A DNA stretch of 64,000 nucleotides from Aliivibrio finisterrensis (GCF_008933155.1 NZ_WBVP01000001.1:186001-250000), one strand, 5' to 3'; numbered from the stretch's first letter, positions 9,706-22,517 are shown. Translations and numbers: made by a program. The notes: generated from the sequence alone by a model not told the origin.

Positions 9706-10511
9706 TGGATCGTTACCAAGACCTATTTGCTAAATTAGCCGACAAAAACCAAGGTGCCTTTGTTCCTTTTGTAACCATTGGCGATCCAAACCCTGAGCTT
9801 TCTTATCAGATCATGGAAACCTTAATTGAAGCAGGTGCGGATGCGCTTGAGCTGGGCATTCCGTTTTCTGACCCCTTAGCGGATGGCCCTACTATTCAAG
9901 GCGCAAACATTCGTGCGCTAGACAGTCAAACAACACCAACAATTTGTTTTGAATTAATCTCAAAAATCCGAGCTAAATACCCTGAAACGCCAATTGGCCT
10001 ATTGGTTTACGCGAACCTTGTGTTCGCAAATGGCATTAATACTTTCTATGCTAAATGCCAACAAGCTGGTGTAGATTCCGTGTTAATTGCAGATGTACCA
10101 ACCAATGAGTCTGAAGAATTCAGAGCAAGCGCACTTAAGCATAATGTTCATCCAATCTTCATCGCACCACCATCAGCATCAGATGAAACGCTAGAAACCG
10201 TTGCTAAATTAGGTGGCGGTTACACTTACCTTCTTTCTCGTGCTGGTGTGACTGGTGCAGAAACCAAAGCAGGCATGCCTGTTGCTCAACTATTAGAGCG
10301 CTTAAACCAATTTGATGCGCCACCTGCTATCTTAGGTTTTGGTATTTCAGAGCCAGCACAAGTTGAAGAAGCGATTAAAGCGGGCGCAGCAGGGGCTATT
10401 TCTGGCTCTGCAACAGTAAAAATAATTGAACAATACCAAGATAACTCTACGGTATTACTTGAAGCCCTATCTTCTTTTACTACCGCAATGAAACTCGCAA
10501 CACAAAAGTAA
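9705..10511 (+). CDS. trpA: Tryptophan synthase alpha subunit
   Basis: Cleaves indole-3-glycerol phosphate to indole, which is channelled to TrpB. The catalytic residues are Glu49 ([10 protein letters not shown]) and Asp60 (LADGPTIQ). The phosphate-binding GFGIS and GAISGSA loops are near the C-terminus. Standard 268 residues. It is the last gene of the operon and is followed by a strong terminator. Confidence 0.96.
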   Translation: MDRYQDLFAKLADKNQGAFVPFVTIGDPNPELSYQIMETLIEAGADALELGIPFSDPLADGPTIQGANIRALDSQTTPTICFELISKIRAKYPETPIGLLVYANLVFANGINTFYAKCQQAGVDSVLIADVPTNESEEFRASALKHNVHPIFIAPPSASDETLETVAKLGGGYTYLLSRAGVTGAETKAGMPVAQLLERLNQFDAPPAILGFGISEPAQVEEAIKAGAAGAISGSATVKIIEQYQDNSTVLLEALSSFTTAMKLATQK

Positions 10512-10560
10512 CACTTACCTTTAATACCATTCTGAGGTAGTTTGGTATAAACCCTTCCTA

Positions 10561-10588
10561 AAAGAGCTCATTATGAGCTCTTTTTTTA
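10561..10588 (+). terminator. trp operon terminator
   Basis: AAAGAGCTCA (10561-10570) and TGAGCTCTTT (10574-10583) form a perfect 10-bp stem with a 3-base loop, and a T tract follows. Confidence 0.93.
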
Positions 10589-10851
10589 TCTACAATCAAA
10601 AAATATTGCTCTAAAACGTTAATTATCAATTAATAAAATAGAATAAAAAACCTAAAGCAATCGCTTGCCAACCAATTAAAGATACAAAAAAAACACAAAA
10701 ATATTCATATAATGAAATCTACTTGATAAAAATGTTGATAGATGTAAATTTTACGTGTACAACAGCTACCGATATATTTAACTAACGAATAGCTCAGTAA
10801 TAAGAGATAAAATCTACCTCTTGTTACAAAAATAACGCAGAGGTAAATAAA
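10589..10851. other. Intergenic region trpA/symporter
   Basis: Very AT-rich sequence that should contain the promoter of the downstream symporter. AGAGG at 10839-10843 is its ribosome site. I see no gene and no clear operator. Confidence 0.4.
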
Positions 10852-12108
10852 GTGTTGCAAAAGAAAGGACTTCTCAACAATATCGGTGTTCAAGTCGTTA
10901 TTGCGATGATCGTAGGTACAATGGTTGGTGCAACAATGGGCCAATCTGCTACTATGTTCGCCCCACTAGGAACAATCTTCATTAACCTAATCAAAATGCT
11001 GGTTATCCCACTGGTTGCAGTCGCTCTTATTTCAGGTGCAGCAGGCTTAGGTAACAGTAGCAATGCAGGCAAAGTTGGTTTAACGACTTTAGGTTACTTT
11101 GGTATCACTTCAGCACTTGCTGTCGTACTTGCACTGTTCATGGGTGAAATTTTTGAACCGGGTAAAGGTATTGATGTTTCTGGCGTTGAAGGCATGTTCT
11201 CTACAGCTTACGCCTCTAAAGGTGAGTTACCTACTTTCTGGGCGACCATCACAGGCATGATCCCAACCAACGTTTTCCAATCATTAAATGAAGCAAACAT
11301 TCTTCAGATCCTCGTTTTCTGCTTATTTTTTGGTATTGGTCTTTCTAAATTAGAAAAAAAACGCCGTGAACCAATGCTCAATGGTGTTAACGCTATTGTT
11401 GATATAATGGTTTGGATGATCAACAAAGTGATGATCATCGCTCCTATTGGTGTGTTTGGCTTAATGGCGGAAGCAGTCGGTACGTTTGGTTTCGGCGCTC
11501 TAATGGTCGTATTTAAACTGTTTATGGTTTATGTTGCCGCTATTTTTGTGTTTGGTTTTATCGTTTACCCGTTAATGGTAGGCCTATTAACTAAAACCTC
11601 AGCCAAGAAGTTCCTTCTTGCAATGAAAAAGCCACAGGCCGTTGCACTATCTACCGCCTCTTCAATGGCTACACTGCCAGTAACAATGGAAACCGTTGAG
11701 AAAGACCTAGGTGTTCGTAACTCTACCGCCTCATTTGTACTGCCTCTAGGTGCAACAATTAACATGTCTGGTAACGCTATTTACTACGGCTTAGTTGCTA
11801 TCTTCTTTGCTCAACTGTTCAACATTGATCTGTCAATTGGTGCTTATGTAGCAATTATTGTGACATCAACACTGGGCGCTGTAGGTCAAGCTGGCGTACC
11901 AGGCCCTTCTTTCCTTGTTGTTGCGGTTCTTTTAGCAGCAGGTATTCCAATCGAAGGCCTGCCACTTCTATTCGCTCTAGACCGAATCTTTGACATGATC
12001 CGTACCGCACTTAACATCACTGGTGATGCTGCGTGTGCGGTAATTGTTGATTCGATGGTTGAAACGACAGAAACAATAGACATGCCTATTAAAAATAAAG
12101 AAGCGTAA
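10852..12108 (+). CDS. Dicarboxylate/amino acid:cation symporter (DAACS family)
   Basis: A 418-residue inner-membrane carrier of the GltP/DctA/SstT-type family, which takes up glutamate, aspartate or C4-dicarboxylates with Na+ or H+. The family's hairpin and substrate motifs are visible: a Ser-rich STASSMATLPVTME hairpin about residues 264-280, GATINMSGNAIYYG (about 300), and DRIFDMIRTALNITGDA near the C-terminus. It begins at a GTG with AGAGG 8 bases upstream; a TTG follows immediately and is less likely. It is a single-gene unit ending at a hairpin. The exact substrate cannot be read from the sequence. Confidence 0.88.
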   Translation: MLQKKGLLNNIGVQVVIAMIVGTMVGATMGQSATMFAPLGTIFINLIKMLVIPLVAVALISGAAGLGNSSNAGKVGLTTLGYFGITSALAVVLALFMGEIFEPGKGIDVSGVEGMFSTAYASKGELPTFWATITGMIPTNVFQSLNEANILQILVFCLFFGIGLSKLEKKRREPMLNGVNAIVDIMVWMINKVMIIAPIGVFGLMAEAVGTFGFGALMVVFKLFMVYVAAIFVFGFIVYPLMVGLLTKTSAKKFLLAMKKPQAVALSTASSMATLPVTMETVEKDLGVRNSTASFVLPLGATINMSGNAIYYGLVAIFFAQLFNIDLSIGAYVAIIVTSTLGAVGQAGVPGPSFLVVAVLLAAGIPIEGLPLLFALDRIFDMIRTALNITGDAACAVIVDSMVETTETIDMPIKNKEA

Positions 12109-12133
12109 TATTCATTCTCTTTAAAAGATAATT

Positions 12134-12166
12134 AGGCCAAATCATATGAGTTGGCCTTTTCTTTTT
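12134..12166 (+). terminator. Terminator after the symporter gene
   Basis: AGGCCAA / TTGGCCT stem with a 10-base loop, followed by TTTTCTTTTT. Confidence 0.8.
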
Positions 12167-12270
12167 CTATCTATTCCGAAAAAATGTAACAAGCAATTTT
12201 TAGCGATTCCCTCCCCTTTAAATTTTCGATACACTCGCTACATAATAAATTATTGGCTCAACCTATATAT

Positions 12271-12816
12271 ATGAAACAGATTTTAGATTTTATCCCACTG
12301 ATCATCTTCTTCACCCTATACAAGATGTACGATATCTACACGGCAACAGGTGCACTAATCATTGCGACAGCAGTGCAGCTAGTTGTAACTTATGCTCTAT
12401 ATAAGAAAGTTGAAAAAATGCAGCTGATCACCTTCCTTATGGTGACAATATTTGGTGGTATGACGATATTCTTACATGATGACAACTTTATTAAATGGAA
12501 AGTAACCATTGTTTATTGTGTATTTGCAGCAGGTTTAATCGTTACCCACATTATTGGTAAACCAGTAATTAAAGGTATGTTAGGCAAAGAAGTGGCATTA
12601 CCTGATGATAAATGGGCAAAGATAAATCACGCATGGGTACTGTTCTTTACGGTTTGTGCGATTGCCAACTTGTACGTTGCATTCGAAATGCCACTTGATG
12701 TATGGGTTAACTTTAAAGTCTTTGGCTTATTAGGCTTAACATTCTTATATACTCTATTTACAGGCATGTACGTCTATAAACACATGCCAAAAGAGAAAAA
12801 AGAAGAACAAGAATAG
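12271..12816 (+). CDS. yciB: Inner-membrane spanning protein YciB (septation protein A family)
   Basis: A 181-residue multi-spanning inner membrane protein beginning [18 protein letters not shown], the conserved YciB/IspZ start. A longer frame from TTG 12253 adds six unconserved residues and was not used. About five hydrophobic segments can be seen, and the tail is charged (KKEEQE). In E. coli YciB interacts with elongation and division proteins and affects envelope properties; the molecular function is not settled. It sits with yciA and yciI, the order known from enterics, but each is separated from the next by a hairpin terminator. Confidence 0.9.
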   Translation: MKQILDFIPLIIFFTLYKMYDIYTATGALIIATAVQLVVTYALYKKVEKMQLITFLMVTIFGGMTIFLHDDNFIKWKVTIVYCVFAAGLIVTHIIGKPVIKGMLGKEVALPDDKWAKINHAWVLFFTVCAIANLYVAFEMPLDVWVNFKVFGLLGLTFLYTLFTGMYVYKHMPKEKKEEQE

Positions 12817-12833
12817 CTAAAACGATAATGATT

Positions 12834-12861
12834 AAGCCGTGTATACAACACGGCTTTTTTA
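12834..12861 (+). terminator. Terminator after yciB
   Basis: AAGCCGTGT / ACACGGCTT perfect 9-bp stem with a 5-base loop and a T tract. Confidence 0.9.
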
Positions 12862-12908
12862 TGTGGTAAAATCGGCTTAACTTCATTTTAGTTGTATTGG
12901 AAACCACT

Positions 12909-13319
12909 TTGACAACCCCAGCTCACCTTGGACAAGCCCCTAAAGGCCAACTGCTTCTTCGTACTCTCTCTATGCCCGCTGACACCAACGCAAATGGTGA
13001 TATTTTTGGTGGCTGGATTATGTCACAGCTTGATTTAGCTGGCGGTATTTTAGCCAAAGAAATTTCTGGGGGACGAATTGTCACTGTTTCAGTATCAAGT
13101 ATTACCTTTAAAAAACCCGTAAAAGTAGGTGATGTAGTTTGTTGCTACGGCGAATGTGTGAAAATTGGTAATACTTCAATGTCAATTAATCTTGAGGTAT
13201 GGGTTAAGCCAATTAAAGAGCACGGTGTTGGAGATCGCTTTATGGTTTGTGACGCTACTTTTAATTATGTTGCGATAGATTCGAGTGGAAAACCGCGTCC
13301 AATCCCTAAAACTGCGTAG
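12909..13319 (+). CDS. yciA: Acyl-CoA thioesterase YciA
   Basis: A hot-dog-fold acyl-CoA thioesterase. The family's signature stretch is MPADTNANGDIFGGWIMSQLDLAGG, with the catalytic Asp in the NGDIFGGW segment, followed by TVSVSSITFKKPVKVGDVVCCYG. It hydrolyses acyl-CoAs, probably to protect the CoA pool. No ATG is available at the N-terminus. I prefer TTG 12909 because GGAA lies 6 bases upstream; TTG 12897 in the same frame would add four residues and has no ribosome site. About 136 residues, normal for the family. Confidence 0.88.
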   Translation: MTTPAHLGQAPKGQLLLRTLSMPADTNANGDIFGGWIMSQLDLAGGILAKEISGGRIVTVSVSSITFKKPVKVGDVVCCYGECVKIGNTSMSINLEVWVKPIKEHGVGDRFMVCDATFNYVAIDSSGKPRPIPKTA

Positions 13320-13346
13320 TTATTAGAATTTTTCTGATTAATTCAT

Positions 13347-13380
13347 AAAAAGCTCTGGTTTATGGCTAGAGCTTTTTTTA
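13347..13380 (+). terminator. Terminator after yciA
   Basis: AAAAGCTCT / AGAGCTTTT stem with a GG/CT-flanked loop, then seven T. Confidence 0.85.
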
Positions 13381-13423
13381 TGATGGTTAAATCAATGACG
13401 ATACAAAATAAAAGGACTCAGCT

Positions 13424-13726
13424 ATGTGGTATGTAATCTTTTCTCAAGATGTTGAAAACAGTTTAGACCGTCGTTTAAGTGTTCGTGAAAAACATCTAGA
13501 GCGCCTTACCCTGCTACAAAATGAAGGTCGTTTATTAGTGGCAGGACCAATGCCAGCAATCGATTCAGAAAACCCAGGAGAAGCAGGCTTTACTGGATCC
13601 ACAGTTATTGCAGAATTTGACTCATTAGATGCAGCCAAAGAATGGGCAAATAACGACCCATATATTGATGCTGGAGTGTATGCGAACGTCATCGTAAAAC
13701 CATTTAAAAAAGTGCTTCCAGCTTAA
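13424..13726 (+). CDS. yciI: YciI family protein
   Basis: A 100-residue ferredoxin-like-fold protein starting MWYVIFSQD. The conserved His (REKHLERL) and Asp (NNDPY) that make up the putative active site of YciI proteins are present. The biochemical role of YciI is not established. An AAAGGA ribosome site precedes the ATG, and the gene has its own transcription interval after the yciA terminator. Confidence 0.9.
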   Translation: MWYVIFSQDVENSLDRRLSVREKHLERLTLLQNEGRLLVAGPMPAIDSENPGEAGFTGSTVIAEFDSLDAAKEWANNDPYIDAGVYANVIVKPFKKVLPA

Positions 13727-13788
13727 CAATTAATCGCTTCTACTTCGCTATAGCTAATCGCTAAAACCCATTACTAAAAAGAAATATA

Positions 13789-14187
13789 ATGAAAAAAATT
13801 ATTCTTACCGCGTTAAGTTCAATCCTGCTTTCAGGTTGTGCTTCGAACGAACAGCAACAAGAAATAGAGATGTTGGCGGATTATCGCGCCAGCATCCTTG
13901 CAAGTAACGTTCCCCTAGACATGGGACCACTCACCTTAATTCAAGTAAAAGAGAAACAAGGTGTGGTTGAAATGGTATTTTTAGATGGCGGTAATGGCGA
14001 GGTTAGTACCACGCAAATTATCGAGAATAGCATCACGACTTACTGCAAAGACCAAGAAATCCGTCCTGTACTAGAAAAAGGCGTTTCATATCGTTATCTA
14101 ATTCGTAATTCTCGTGGCCAAAAACAAAATGATATTTTAGTCACAGAGCAATCTTGTTTAGATAGAGAACAAATGATCGACAAGTAA
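13789..14187 (+). CDS. Lipoprotein, GspS/AspS-type pilotin family
   Basis: A 132-residue lipoprotein: signal peptide MKKIILTALSSILLSGC with lipobox LSGC. The mature part has the pattern YRASILASNVPLDMGPLTL, a second block TTYCKDQEIRPVLEKGVSYRY, IRNSRGQ, and a final TEQSC. The two Cys in the mature part would form the disulfide expected in AspS-type pilotins. AspS pilotins carry the type II secretion secretin to the outer membrane, and in vibrios the gene is unlinked to the gsp/eps operon, as here. The family match is from memory of conserved blocks, so moderate confidence. Confidence 0.6.
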   Translation: MKKIILTALSSILLSGCASNEQQQEIEMLADYRASILASNVPLDMGPLTLIQVKEKQGVVEMVFLDGGNGEVSTTQIIENSITTYCKDQEIRPVLEKGVSYRYLIRNSRGQKQNDILVTEQSCLDREQMIDK

Positions 14188-14210
14188 TAGCCTTAAATAC
14201 AATAAACACA

Positions 14211-14246
14211 AAGCCCTCTCACTAAGTATAAGTGAGAGGGCTTTTT
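14211..14246. terminator. Strong terminator after the pilotin-like gene
   Basis: AAGCCCTCTCACT (14211-14223) pairs perfectly with AGTGAGAGGGCTT (14231-14243), a 13-bp stem with a 7-base loop and T5. A run of A on the other side allows weak action for the convergent gene too. Confidence 0.9.
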
Positions 14247-14296
14247 CTAAGCTGGTATAACTTATATCGTAATACCAATGTAGCTAATTAGCTTAT

Positions 14297-15262
14297 CTAG
14301 CGTGTAAAACGCATCACTTTTAAGCCGCTTTCAGGATTAATATCTGCAAACTCTGGCGGGTTATCTAAACGCTCTATAAACATCAGCTCTGGCGCTTCTT
14401 CAGCCATACCATCAATCAGGAAGTCAGTAGATACCGCTGGCGAATTCACACAAGCTAACACTTCACCCGTTTCACTCAATAAACTTGGTAAACGACGTAA
14501 GATCTTTTGATAATCTTTAGTCAATGCAAAGCTGCCTTTTTGAAAACTTGGCGGATCTATGATAATCAGATCATACAAGCCAAGTTTCTTAATCTTACCC
14601 CACGACTTAAAAATATCATGACCCAAGAATTTAACTTTAGACAGATCATGATCATTTAAACGGTGGTTATCACGACCACGGCTCAACGGCCCTTTTGCCA
14701 TATCTAAATTAACCACTTGAGTCGCGCCACCCGCAATCGCAGCAACAGAAAAGCCACACGTATACGCAAACAAGTTTAATACTGATTTGCCTTCACTGTG
14801 CGCTTGAACCCATTCACGACCATAGCGCATATCTAAAAATAGCCCCATGTTCTGGTTCTTTTTAAGCTCTAACTGATATTTTAGGCCATTTTCAACTGCA
14901 ACAGGGAAAGTATCTTCACTGCCCCACACCACTTGAGTGGGTGCTAATTCTTGATAACGATGTTGCAATAAAATGGCTTGGCCTTTAGCATTTTTCCATG
15001 TATCAGATCCGGCAAACGCGTGTAGCTTTGATTCTAGAGCTTCAACAAAAGTAGGCTCTTGCTCTTTAAATAACGCCACCACTAGTTGACCTTGAGAGCT
15101 TTGACTTTGAGAACCCTGACCTTGAAGCCAATCAACGGTAAGCTGTTCTAAGCCTTCAAAGCATTGACCACGGCCATGAAATAAACGACGAAGCTCATTC
15201 TGTGGGGTTACTAGCTGTACTTCTAAGTGAGTAAATAAGGTATCTAATGCTTCTATCTTCAT
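14297..15262 (-). CDS. Class I SAM-dependent methyltransferase (RlmI/RlmK-like)
   Basis: A 321-residue protein with a Rossmann methyltransferase core in its C-terminal two thirds. Motif I is NLFAYTCGFSVAA, then VNLDMAKGPLSRGRDNHRLN, and the catalytic motif IV is IIIDPPSFQKGSF. The latter two strongly resemble RlmI/RlmK-type 23S rRNA m5C/m7G methyltransferases and YccW-like relatives, so an rRNA target is likely but not shown. Its start overlaps the stop of the upstream pseudouridine synthase by 4 bases (ATGA), so the two are coupled RNA-modification genes. Confidence 0.8.
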   Translation of the reverse strand: MKIEALDTLFTHLEVQLVTPQNELRRLFHGRGQCFEGLEQLTVDWLQGQGSQSQSSQGQLVVALFKEQEPTFVEALESKLHAFAGSDTWKNAKGQAILLQHRYQELAPTQVVWGSEDTFPVAVENGLKYQLELKKNQNMGLFLDMRYGREWVQAHSEGKSVLNLFAYTCGFSVAAIAGGATQVVNLDMAKGPLSRGRDNHRLNDHDLSKVKFLGHDIFKSWGKIKKLGLYDLIIIDPPSFQKGSFALTKDYQKILRRLPSLLSETGEVLACVNSPAVSTDFLIDGMAEEAPELMFIERLDNPPEFADINPESGLKVMRFTR

Positions 15263-15945
15263 GATTTCTTCTTAATCTCTGGCCAAGTTAATGTCCACGG
15301 TGTTTGCCACTGCGCTAATCCTGCTTGAATGGTGTCATCTTGCCACTCATCGCCTTGCTTTGGTGTTTCAACAAATTCAAATGCTTGCTCTTGATAAGTA
15401 AAGCGTAAAGCATACGCATGAAGATAGCCACGATCTGCTTTAGATGAGCTATAAATTGAATCACCCAAAATACCTGATCCCACACTCTTTAATGCGACTC
15501 GAATTTGATGAGTTTTACCAGTATGGGGCTTACATAAAAATAGACGATTGCCATTATGTGCAGCCGTTGAGAAAAACTGAGTAATTGCAGGGTTTTCTTT
15601 ACTGTTAATGAGCTTCCATGACGCTCTACGTGAACGTTCCATATCGCCAATAACCAGACCTTGTTTTTTCTTAGGCTTTTTATCACCAATAGCGAGGTAA
15701 TATTTTTCAACCAAACGCTTTGCGAACAATTGTGATAATTCACTTGCAGCAGACTGATTACGACCAATCAACAATAGTCCTGATGTCATCTTGTCTAAAC
15801 GATGAATTAAATAAAGCTGTTTATCACCAGTAACTTTAGCTAACTCAATCAATAATGAGGTTTCACCATCATCTTTATGAACACTGATGTTTGGGTGCTT
15901 ATTTATAGCAAGAAAATCTGAATTTTGATAAAGGATATCGAACAT
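15259..15945 (-). CDS. RluA-family pseudouridine synthase
   Basis: A 228-residue single-domain pseudouridine synthase. HRLDKMTSGLLLIGRN holds the catalytic Asp, and KTHQIRVALKSVGSGILGD is the family's substrate-binding block. There is no S4 domain. I chose the ATG at 15945 because AGGAG lies 7 bases upstream; a frame starting 18 codons earlier has no such site. It resembles the small RluA-like enzymes related to TruC, and the RNA site modified is unknown. It is coupled to the downstream methyltransferase. Confidence 0.85.
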   Translation of the reverse strand: MFDILYQNSDFLAINKHPNISVHKDDGETSLLIELAKVTGDKQLYLIHRLDKMTSGLLLIGRNQSAASELSQLFAKRLVEKYYLAIGDKKPKKKQGLVIGDMERSRRASWKLINSKENPAITQFFSTAAHNGNRLFLCKPHTGKTHQIRVALKSVGSGILGDSIYSSSKADRGYLHAYALRFTYQEQAFEFVETPKQGDEWQDDTIQAGLAQWQTPWTLTWPEIKKKS

Positions 15946-16000
15946 TGGCGCTCCTAAAATTGAGCGCAGAGTATAGCGAGGATGGTATCTCAATTCCAAT

Positions 16001-16028
16001 AAAAACGCCGATCAGATGACCGACGTTG
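16001..16028 (-). terminator. his operon terminator
   Basis: On the minus strand AACGTCGG... pairs with ...CGGCGTT around a short loop, followed by TTTTT, just after the hisIE stop. Confidence 0.75.
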
Positions 16029-16053
16029 AATTATTATTTGCAATTAAAGAGGC

Positions 16054-16670
16054 TTACTTATGACGTTCTTTCAGTTTATTGATCACATCATCGAACGATA
16101 GACCTTGATCTTGAAGTAGAACAAACAGGTGATATATTAAATCGGCTGATTCACACACTAACTCCGCCTTGTCACCCGACGTCGCTGCAAGCGCGACTTC
16201 AACGCCTTCTTCACCAACTTTCTGCGAAATACGTTTGGTGCCACGGGCATAGAGACTTGCGGTGTAAGATGAGTCAGGATCAGCATTCTTACGCTCGGCA
16301 AGTAGCTGTTCCAACTGATGAAGCCACACCAATTGTGTTTCTTCGGTTTTATCACCATCCCAACACGTAGTGGTTCCTGTATGGCACGTTGGACCAACAG
16401 GGTTTACTTTAATAAGCAGAGTATCGTTATCGCAATCTAGAGAGATATTTACCAGATTTAAACTGTTCCCCGACTCTTCACCTTTGGTCCATAAACGGTT
16501 TTTAGTGCGAGAGAAAAACGTGACTTTTTCTGTCTCTAGCGTTTTCGCCAAGGCTTCTTGGTTCATGTAACCCATCATCAATACTTGGCTTGAACCAAAA
16601 TCTTGAATAATAGCAGGCACTAAACCATCCACTTTTTCCCAATCAATTCGTGTTACTAATTCTTGTTGGC

Positions 16671-16674
<4 letters not shown>
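16054..16674 (-). CDS. hisI: Bifunctional phosphoribosyl-AMP cyclohydrolase / phosphoribosyl-ATP pyrophosphatase
   Basis: Catalyses histidine steps 2 and 3. The N-terminal cyclohydrolase domain (about 1-115) shows [11 protein letters not shown] and the metal-binding [12 protein letters not shown]. The C-terminal MazG-like pyrophosphatase domain (about 115-206) shows [18 protein letters not shown] and [13 protein letters not shown]. The fusion (HisIE) is the standard gammaproteobacterial form. Its start overlaps hisF by 4 bases, and it is the last gene of the his operon. Confidence 0.95.
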
Positions 16675-18181
<1,507 letters not shown>

Positions 18182-18236
18182 TCACTCGTGGAGAGTCCTA
18201 TTTCTTTTTTAATTCTATCGCTGCTAAAAGATTTAG

Positions 18237-18361
18237 GATTCAGGGCGCTTCGCTTGCAGGTTTCAGGGTAGTTGTTGTGATATTAGGATTAACCCCTACC
18301 CACCCCTGAAACCTTTAAGGGAGCTTGCGACCGATCTGAACCCTTTCTATTCTGAACCCTG
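18237..18361. repeat. REP-like palindromic element between hisH and hisA
   Basis: AGGTTTCAGGGTAG (18258-18271) is mirrored by CTACCC and CCCTGAAACCT (18295-18314), forming a large imperfect hairpin. Outside it are GATTCAGGG on the left and two direct TCTGAACCCT copies on the right. GCGCTTCGCTTGC and GAGCTTGCGACC make further GC-rich blocks. The GC-rich, stem-forming composition is unlike the surrounding operon and resembles the dispersed intergenic repeats of vibrios. Confidence 0.65.
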
Positions 18362-18365
18362 CCCT

Positions 18366-18980
18366 TTACAACTCCAAAAAGTTCTGAATAAGCTTTGAAC
18401 CCACTTTACTTGAACGCTCTGGGTGAAACTGAACACCGTAATAATTGCCCGCTTGCAGTGCAGCGGTGAACGGTTGTCCATAGTCACACGAGGCTATGGT
18501 ATAATCACCCACTTGCATGCCAAAGCTGTGTACAAAGTAAAAGTAACTGTTCTCTGGAATGTCTTTAAACAGCGGATGATCTTCGGCAGATTTAATTGTA
18601 TTCCAACCCATGTGAGGCAGTGGTAAATCACCTGTTTGAAGCTTACGAACTTCGCCATCACATAAGCCTAAACAGTCCACAATTTGATCTGCTTTTTGGC
18701 CTTTCTCTTCAGAAAGTTTACCCAGCAGCTGCATGCCTAAACAAATACCCAATAGCGGCTTTTCAACTTGTTTAACCAACTCAATAAGATCTCGTTCAGC
18801 CAAGTTTTTCATCGCTTCACTTGCTGTGCCAACACCCGGTAAAAACAACTTACCTGCCGCTAAAACAACTTGCGGATCACGGCTTATCCTAACCTCATAA
18901 CCTAAACGCTCAATCGCAAATCTCACTGATGAAACGTTAGAGCAGCCCGTATCAATAATAACGACATTTTGCTTTGTCAT
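18366..18980 (-). CDS. hisH: Imidazole glycerol phosphate synthase glutaminase subunit HisH
   Basis: Class I glutamine amidotransferase delivering ammonia to HisF. The nucleophile Cys is in [10 protein letters not shown] (about residue 78), [11 protein letters not shown] is the oxyanion-strand region, and HPERSS holds the catalytic His-Glu. I start it at ATG 18980, 5 bases after AGGAG; a GTG two codons upstream lies inside that ribosome site. It follows hisB by a few bases. Confidence 0.94.
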   Translation of the reverse strand: MTKQNVVIIDTGCSNVSSVRFAIERLGYEVRISRDPQVVLAAGKLFLPGVGTASEAMKNLAERDLIELVKQVEKPLLGICLGMQLLGKLSEEKGQKADQIVDCLGLCDGEVRKLQTGDLPLPHMGWNTIKSAEDHPLFKDIPENSYFYFVHSFGMQVGDYTIASCDYGQPFTAALQAGNYYGVQFHPERSSKVGSKLIQNFLEL

Positions 18981-18988
18981 AGTCACTC

Positions 18989-20062
18989 CTACAATACGCC
19001 TTTTGAGCTTGGCAGTTCATTGCCTTCTACTTTAATCGCTTGGCGTAAAGTACGACCAAACGCTTTAAATAGGCTTTCAATAATGTGATGATCATTATGA
19101 CCTGCAGAAGAGAGGTGGAGCGTACAAGCAAGAGTATCAGTTAGAGAGCGGAAGAAGTGAACCACCATTTCTGTTGATAAGTCACCTACTTGATCACGAC
19201 TAAATTTGGCATCAAATTTCAGATATGGACGACCTGATAAATCCAGCGCACATTGTGCTAAACACTCATCCATTGGTAAGCTAAAACCAAAGCGGCCAAT
19301 GCCACGTTTGTCACCCAAGGCTTCTTTTAATGCTTCGCCCAGTGCAAGAGCCGTATCTTCAATAGTGTGGTGATCATCAATGTGTAAGTCGCCCTCTACA
19401 TTGATCTTCATTTGGAAACCGCCGTGCGTAGCAATTTGATCAAGCATGTGATCAAAGAAACCAAGACCAGTACTGATCTCATTGCCACCCTGCTCATCCA
19501 AATTAACAAACACTTTAATGTCCGTTTCTTTGGTGGTACGTATTACTTCTGCAGTACGTGCATTTACGGTCAGATCTTTTAAGATCGCAGGCCAATTCAT
19601 TGTCTCAGGGTGATATTGAATACCACGGATCGCCATGTTCTCAGCCAATTGAAGATCCGTTTGGCGATCACCAATCACGACTGAGTGTTGAAAATCCACT
19701 TTTCCACCTTGAAGATACTCTTTAACCATACCCAATTTAGGTTTACGGCATGAGCAGTTGTCTTCTTCAAAGTGAGGACAGATCAGAACATCATCAAATT
19801 TAACGCCTTGCGATTCAAAAAACGCCATCATCATATTGTGTGGCGCATCGAACTCATCTTGTGGGTAGCTATCTGTCCCTAAACCGTCTTGATTGGTTAC
19901 CATCACTAAACGGTAACCGGCATCTTGAAGAGAAAGTAGAGATGGAATAACCAAAGGCTCAAACTTTAGCTTATCTAAGCGGTCTACTTGGAAATCCACC
20001 GGCGGCTCAACAATTAAGGTGCCATCACGATCGATAAATAAAATCTTTTGTTGTTTGCTCAC
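18989..20062 (-). CDS. hisB: Bifunctional histidinol-phosphatase / imidazoleglycerol-phosphate dehydratase HisB
   Basis: Catalyses histidine steps 7 and 9. The N-terminal HAD phosphatase domain has the nucleophile in FIDRDGTL (Asp11, Asp13) and a Cys/His zinc knuckle [15 protein letters not shown]. The C-terminal dehydratase domain (about 170-357) has [33 protein letters not shown] and [17 protein letters not shown], the His-rich Mn-binding motifs. The fusion is typical of gammaproteobacteria. Confidence 0.95.
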   Translation of the reverse strand: MSKQQKILFIDRDGTLIVEPPVDFQVDRLDKLKFEPLVIPSLLSLQDAGYRLVMVTNQDGLGTDSYPQDEFDAPHNMMMAFFESQGVKFDDVLICPHFEEDNCSCRKPKLGMVKEYLQGGKVDFQHSVVIGDRQTDLQLAENMAIRGIQYHPETMNWPAILKDLTVNARTAEVIRTTKETDIKVFVNLDEQGGNEISTGLGFFDHMLDQIATHGGFQMKINVEGDLHIDDHHTIEDTALALGEALKEALGDKRGIGRFGFSLPMDECLAQCALDLSGRPYLKFDAKFSRDQVGDLSTEMVVHFFRSLTDTLACTLHLSSAGHNDHHIIESLFKAFGRTLRQAIKVEGNELPSSKGVL

Positions 20063-20142
20063 AGGAACGTCCTTTTAATTTTTCTTTTTTTAATTTTATC
20101 CCCAACGCCTTATTCCTAAGCTTGAAGGATAAATGATACCAA

Positions 20143-21192
<1,050 letters not shown>

Positions 21193-22512
21193 CTATTGAT
21201 TCGTATCTAGCTGATTAGCTTCTAACTTAGCTAACTTTTCAATTCTGATTGTAACCGCTCGTTTGTGAGCATCAAGCCCTTCAGCTTCTGCCATTGTGAC
21301 TACCGTTGAAGCTAAACCTTTTAAACCATCTGCAGTCAACTCTTGTACCGTCATACGTTTAGAGAAATCCGCAAGACCTAAGCTGGAATAGGTTCGCGTA
21401 TAACCGTAAGTAGGCAATACATGGTTGGTCCCTGATGCGTAATCCCCAGCTGATTCAGGAGAATAATCTCCTAAGAATATAGAACCTGCATTATCTAGCA
21501 ATGGCAATAATTCACGAGGATTTTTGGTTTGAACAATTAAGTGCTCAGGACCATAAAAGTTTGAGATTGAAACACATTGTGTTAGTGAATCAGCAATAAT
21601 TAACAAACTAGAAGCGAGTGCTTGACGAGCAATATCTGAACGAGTCAGCGCTTTCAATTGTCGATCTATTGCATCTGCAACCTGATCTGCAATGATCGGA
21701 GATGGAGTCACTAATACAACTTGTGAATCAGGTCCGTGCTCAGCTTGACTTAAGAGATCAGCAGCAATGAAATCAGGATCAGCAGTTTCATCGGCAATAA
21801 CCAAAACTTCTGATGGGCCAGCTGGCATATCTATCGCAGCACCACGAAAATCATTGGATACCTGACGCTTAGCTTCGGTTACGTATGCGTTACCTGGGCC
21901 AAAAATCTTATCCACTTTAGACACCGATTTTGTACCATACGCCATGGCCGCAACCGCTTGTGCACCACCAATGTTGTACACTTCATCAATCTTACACAGT
22001 TTAGCGACATACAAAATTTCATCGGCGATTGGCGGAGGTGAACACAATACCACTTTTTGGCATCCGGCAATTTGTGCAGGGATGCCTAACATTAATACCG
22101 TTGATGGTAATGGCGCACTGCCGCCAGGGATATAAAGACCCACTTTATTGATCGGCATGGTGATTTGTTCACACACCACGCCCGGTTGAGTTTCTACTTT
22201 TATTGGTTGTGGCTTTTGTGCTTTGTGAAACTTAGAGATATTACTATACGCTTGTTGTAGCGCCGCTTTCATCTCTTCAGATAAACGTTCACTTGCCGCA
22301 TCAATCTCTGATTTAGAGACTCGAATCGAATCAGGTTTTACACCATCAAACTTTTCGGTTAAGGCCAATACGCCTGCATCGCCTTCTTGTTTAACCGTAT
22401 TAATGACATTGGTTACCGAAGCAGTAATATTTGCCCCCTCAGTAATCGCAGGGCGTTGTAGTACTGTATTTTGTTGTGAGTCACTGAGTGTTTGCCAAAC
22501 TAGAGTTTTCAT
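21193..22512 (-). CDS. hisD: Histidinol dehydrogenase HisD
   Basis: NAD-dependent zinc enzyme oxidising histidinol to histidine. The sequence shows [56 protein letters not shown] (zinc site), FYGPEHL and [15 protein letters not shown], all HisD signatures. 439 residues, standard. It is in the his operon immediately after hisG. Confidence 0.95.
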   Translation of the reverse strand: MKTLVWQTLSDSQQNTVLQRPAITEGANITASVTNVINTVKQEGDAGVLALTEKFDGVKPDSIRVSKSEIDAASERLSEEMKAALQQAYSNISKFHKAQKPQPIKVETQPGVVCEQITMPINKVGLYIPGGSAPLPSTVLMLGIPAQIAGCQKVVLCSPPPIADEILYVAKLCKIDEVYNIGGAQAVAAMAYGTKSVSKVDKIFGPGNAYVTEAKRQVSNDFRGAAIDMPAGPSEVLVIADETADPDFIAADLLSQAEHGPDSQVVLVTPSPIIADQVADAIDRQLKALTRSDIARQALASSLLIIADSLTQCVSISNFYGPEHLIVQTKNPRELLPLLDNAGSIFLGDYSPESAGDYASGTNHVLPTYGYTRTYSSLGLADFSKRMTVQELTADGLKGLASTVVTMAEAEGLDAHKRAVTIRIEKLAKLEANQLDTNQ

Positions 22513-22517
22513 AATGG

